Source of the DNA: CALGLS01 sp047626155
Lineage (GTDB): Bacteria; Bacteroidota; Bacteroidia; Chitinophagales; Saprospiraceae
DNA: 40,994 nucleotides
Direction: 5' to 3'
NCBI GenBank assembly: GCA_047626155.1
Contig: JBLHRR010000031.1
Location: 1 to 40,994 of the forward strand
The notes beneath the pieces are model-generated. The model saw nothing but the letters and a program-made list of their open reading frames with translations. It was not told the DNA's origin and did not search any database. Numbering within the stretch: the stretch's first letter is position 1; each line of letters opens with the position of its first letter. A program made the translations under genes and the position numbers. Positions 39,731 through 40,994 of this stretch are shown piece after piece.

Positions 39731-40994
39731 ATGAGAACATTTACATTCATATTTCTTTCTTTATTCGCCTCCCTTACGGTATCAGCTCAGCTGTTCATCG
39801 TAAACTCCCCAAATGACGTTGCGGGATCCTATGATTTCGGAGCTGTTCCTGTTGACGGTGACGCCTGGGGAGCTTTCCTTGGAGATAGCATTTGGTGCGG
39901 TAATCTGATGCTTGTAGATCCAGCCGATGCGTGTACACCTATCACCACTGCTATCGCTGGAAACGTTGCTGTTGTAGACCGAGGAGTCTGTGAATTCAGT
40001 GCCAAGACTTACGCAGCTCAATTGGCGGGAGCAAGTGCTTGTATCATTATAAACAATCAACCTGGATTCCAATTAGTGACTATGGCTCCTGGTGCGAATG
40101 CAGCTGACGTAACTATTCCTGTCATCTTCATTACACTGGAAGATGGAGATGCCATCAAAGCAGCTATGTCAGATGGTACTGTCAACATCTGTATGGGGAA
40201 TATCGTTTTTGACAACAATGTTGCTTCCGGTCTGACTGAAGTTTCTGCTCCGTTCTCTGCCACAGTTCCTGCGTTTCAAATCGCTGCTGCTGCGTCTGCC
40301 GGTTTTACTCCTTTGGCCAGAATCGTAAATGACGGTACTGAAGATGCACACAATGTAACTACTGTTGCTGAAATATCTTTCGCTCCTAATGGCGGTGCTG
40401 CTTCACAGATTTATTCTGAAATGGCTGCTACTGAATTACTACCTTCTGGTGATACTGTTCTGCATGAACTAGTTGCATTTGATTACTCTGGAAGTGACAT
40501 TGGATCTTATACTGTAAACTATGAAATCACCATGGATTCAATTGACGGTTTGATCAATGATAATTCTGCAGATTACACTTTCGACGTTACAGAAAATGTA
40601 TTTGCTGAAGGACAATGGGATTATCCTAACAACCGCCCATTAAGAACTTTCGCAACAACCATCGGTGGCGTTGCAGATGGCGATCCTAACGACTGGGAAT
40701 TAGTTTCTTCTTTTGAAATACCTGTTGGAGTTGGATATAGAATAGATAGTGTTCAGTACTATGTTGAAATTAATCCTAATGACCAACCTACACTTGATGG
40801 CATTACTGTAAAGACAAAATTATACGAATGGATGGATGCCAATGAAGATGGTATCGTAACCAATGATGAAGTTGCTTTAGTAGCTTTCAACAACTGGGAA
40901 TTCTCTGAAGCTGATGGAGAAGGCCGTTGGATTACCGTTAACCTCCAGGACAACTTGTCTCTAGACCCTAGTTATGTTATTCCTTCTGATGGAA
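39731..40994 (+). CDS. PA-domain protein, tandem copy 2 (3' end outside window)
   Basis: An open frame of 421 codons runs from ATG 39731 off the window. It has the same signal peptide as copy 1, a PA domain (VAVVDRGVCEFSAKTYAAQL, AGASACIIINNQPGF) and the same downstream domains through DANEDGIVTNDEVALV. The first ~45 bp and the last 127 bp in view are identical to copy 1 at DNA level, including silent sites, while the segment after the signal peptide and the PA domain differ more. The leader TTTAATCAAAATCTTAT-ATG is also shared. It should end in a T9SS domain beyond the window. Its own promoter is implied by the terminator between the copies. Confidence 0.88.
   Translation, partial: MRTFTFIFLSLFASLTVSAQLFIVNSPNDVAGSYDFGAVPVDGDAWGAFLGDSIWCGNLMLVDPADACTPITTAIAGNVAVVDRGVCEFSAKTYAAQLAGASACIIINNQPGFQLVTMAPGANAADVTIPVIFITLEDGDAIKAAMSDGTVNICMGNIVFDNNVASGLTEVSAPFSATVPAFQIAAAASAGFTPLARIVNDGTEDAHNVTTVAEISFAPNGGAASQIYSEMAATELLPSGDTVLHELVAFDYSGSDIGSYTVNYEITMDSIDGLINDNSADYTFDVTENVFAEGQWDYPNNRPLRTFATTIGGVADGDPNDWELVSSFEIPVGVGYRIDSVQYYVEINPNDQPTLDGITVKTKLYEWMDANEDGIVTNDEVALVAFNNWEFSEADGEGRWITVNLQDNLSLDPSYVIPSDG

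Noticed and set aside
1..40994. CRISPR array or defence island
   Set aside because: No regularly spaced direct repeats, Cas genes, restriction-modification or toxin-antitoxin genes were seen; repeats present are palindromic and dispersed.

Overview
The window looks like chromosome from a Bacteroidota bacterium, most likely in or near the Saprospiraceae. The basis is: C-terminal sorting domains of the type IX secretion system (T9SS), promoter -7 boxes of the TAnnTTTG type, little Shine-Dalgarno signal, AT-rich intergenic DNA with dispersed hairpin repeats, and a carboxyspermidine-type polyamine gene pair. No rRNA, tRNA or CRISPR array was seen. The taxonomic call is inference from gene content.

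Region 1 (1-6.1 kb) is an AT-rich accessory island. It holds a divergent chaperone-usher pilus cluster: a DUF4402-type subunit, a PapD-like chaperone, a second DUF4402-type subunit and a large usher. Its left edge carries an IS5-family transposase remnant and a 187-bp MITE-like element. A second 186-bp copy of that element sits at the start of the usher gene and appears to have cut its signal peptide in two. The right edge carries an IS21-family (IstB) remnant. A strong terminator separates the first subunit from the chaperone.

Region 2 (6.1-16.7 kb, minus strand) holds a secreted M48 metalloprotease with a lipoprotein and an outer-membrane-type protein, a sigma-54 activator-like response regulator with a glutamate at the phosphorylation site and no DNA-binding domain, a TIGR03862-type flavoprotein, a T9SS-exported subtilase and a methyltransferase. 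Region 3 (17-18.6 kb) has hypothetical proteins.

Region 4 (18.6-22.5 kb, minus strand) runs mrp, a NifU-like scaffold, pyrF and a stand-alone nitric oxide synthase oxygenase. Region 5 (22.6-27.0 kb, plus strand) opens with an apparent fusion of RibF (riboflavin kinase/FAD synthetase) to a family 2 glycosyltransferase, then a hypothetical protein, a decayed beta-barrel gene and an RluA-type pseudouridine synthase.

Region 6 (27.1-32.0 kb, minus strand) has carboxyspermidine dehydrogenase and decarboxylase followed by prmC, a gene-free 0.8-kb gap containing a probable structured RNA with a strong terminator, and a DUF192 protein. Region 7 (32.3-41 kb) holds a CcmF/CcsA-type heme lyase with a DUF2520 protein, an EEP-family lipoprotein, a small secreted protein and two tandem, partly identical PA-domain/T9SS proteins; the second runs off the window.

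Most genes in 6-37 kb look like ordinary chromosome. The unusual material is the pilus island with its disrupted usher, the RibF-GT2 fusion, the altered response regulator, the NOS gene, the candidate RNA and the recent tandem duplication.
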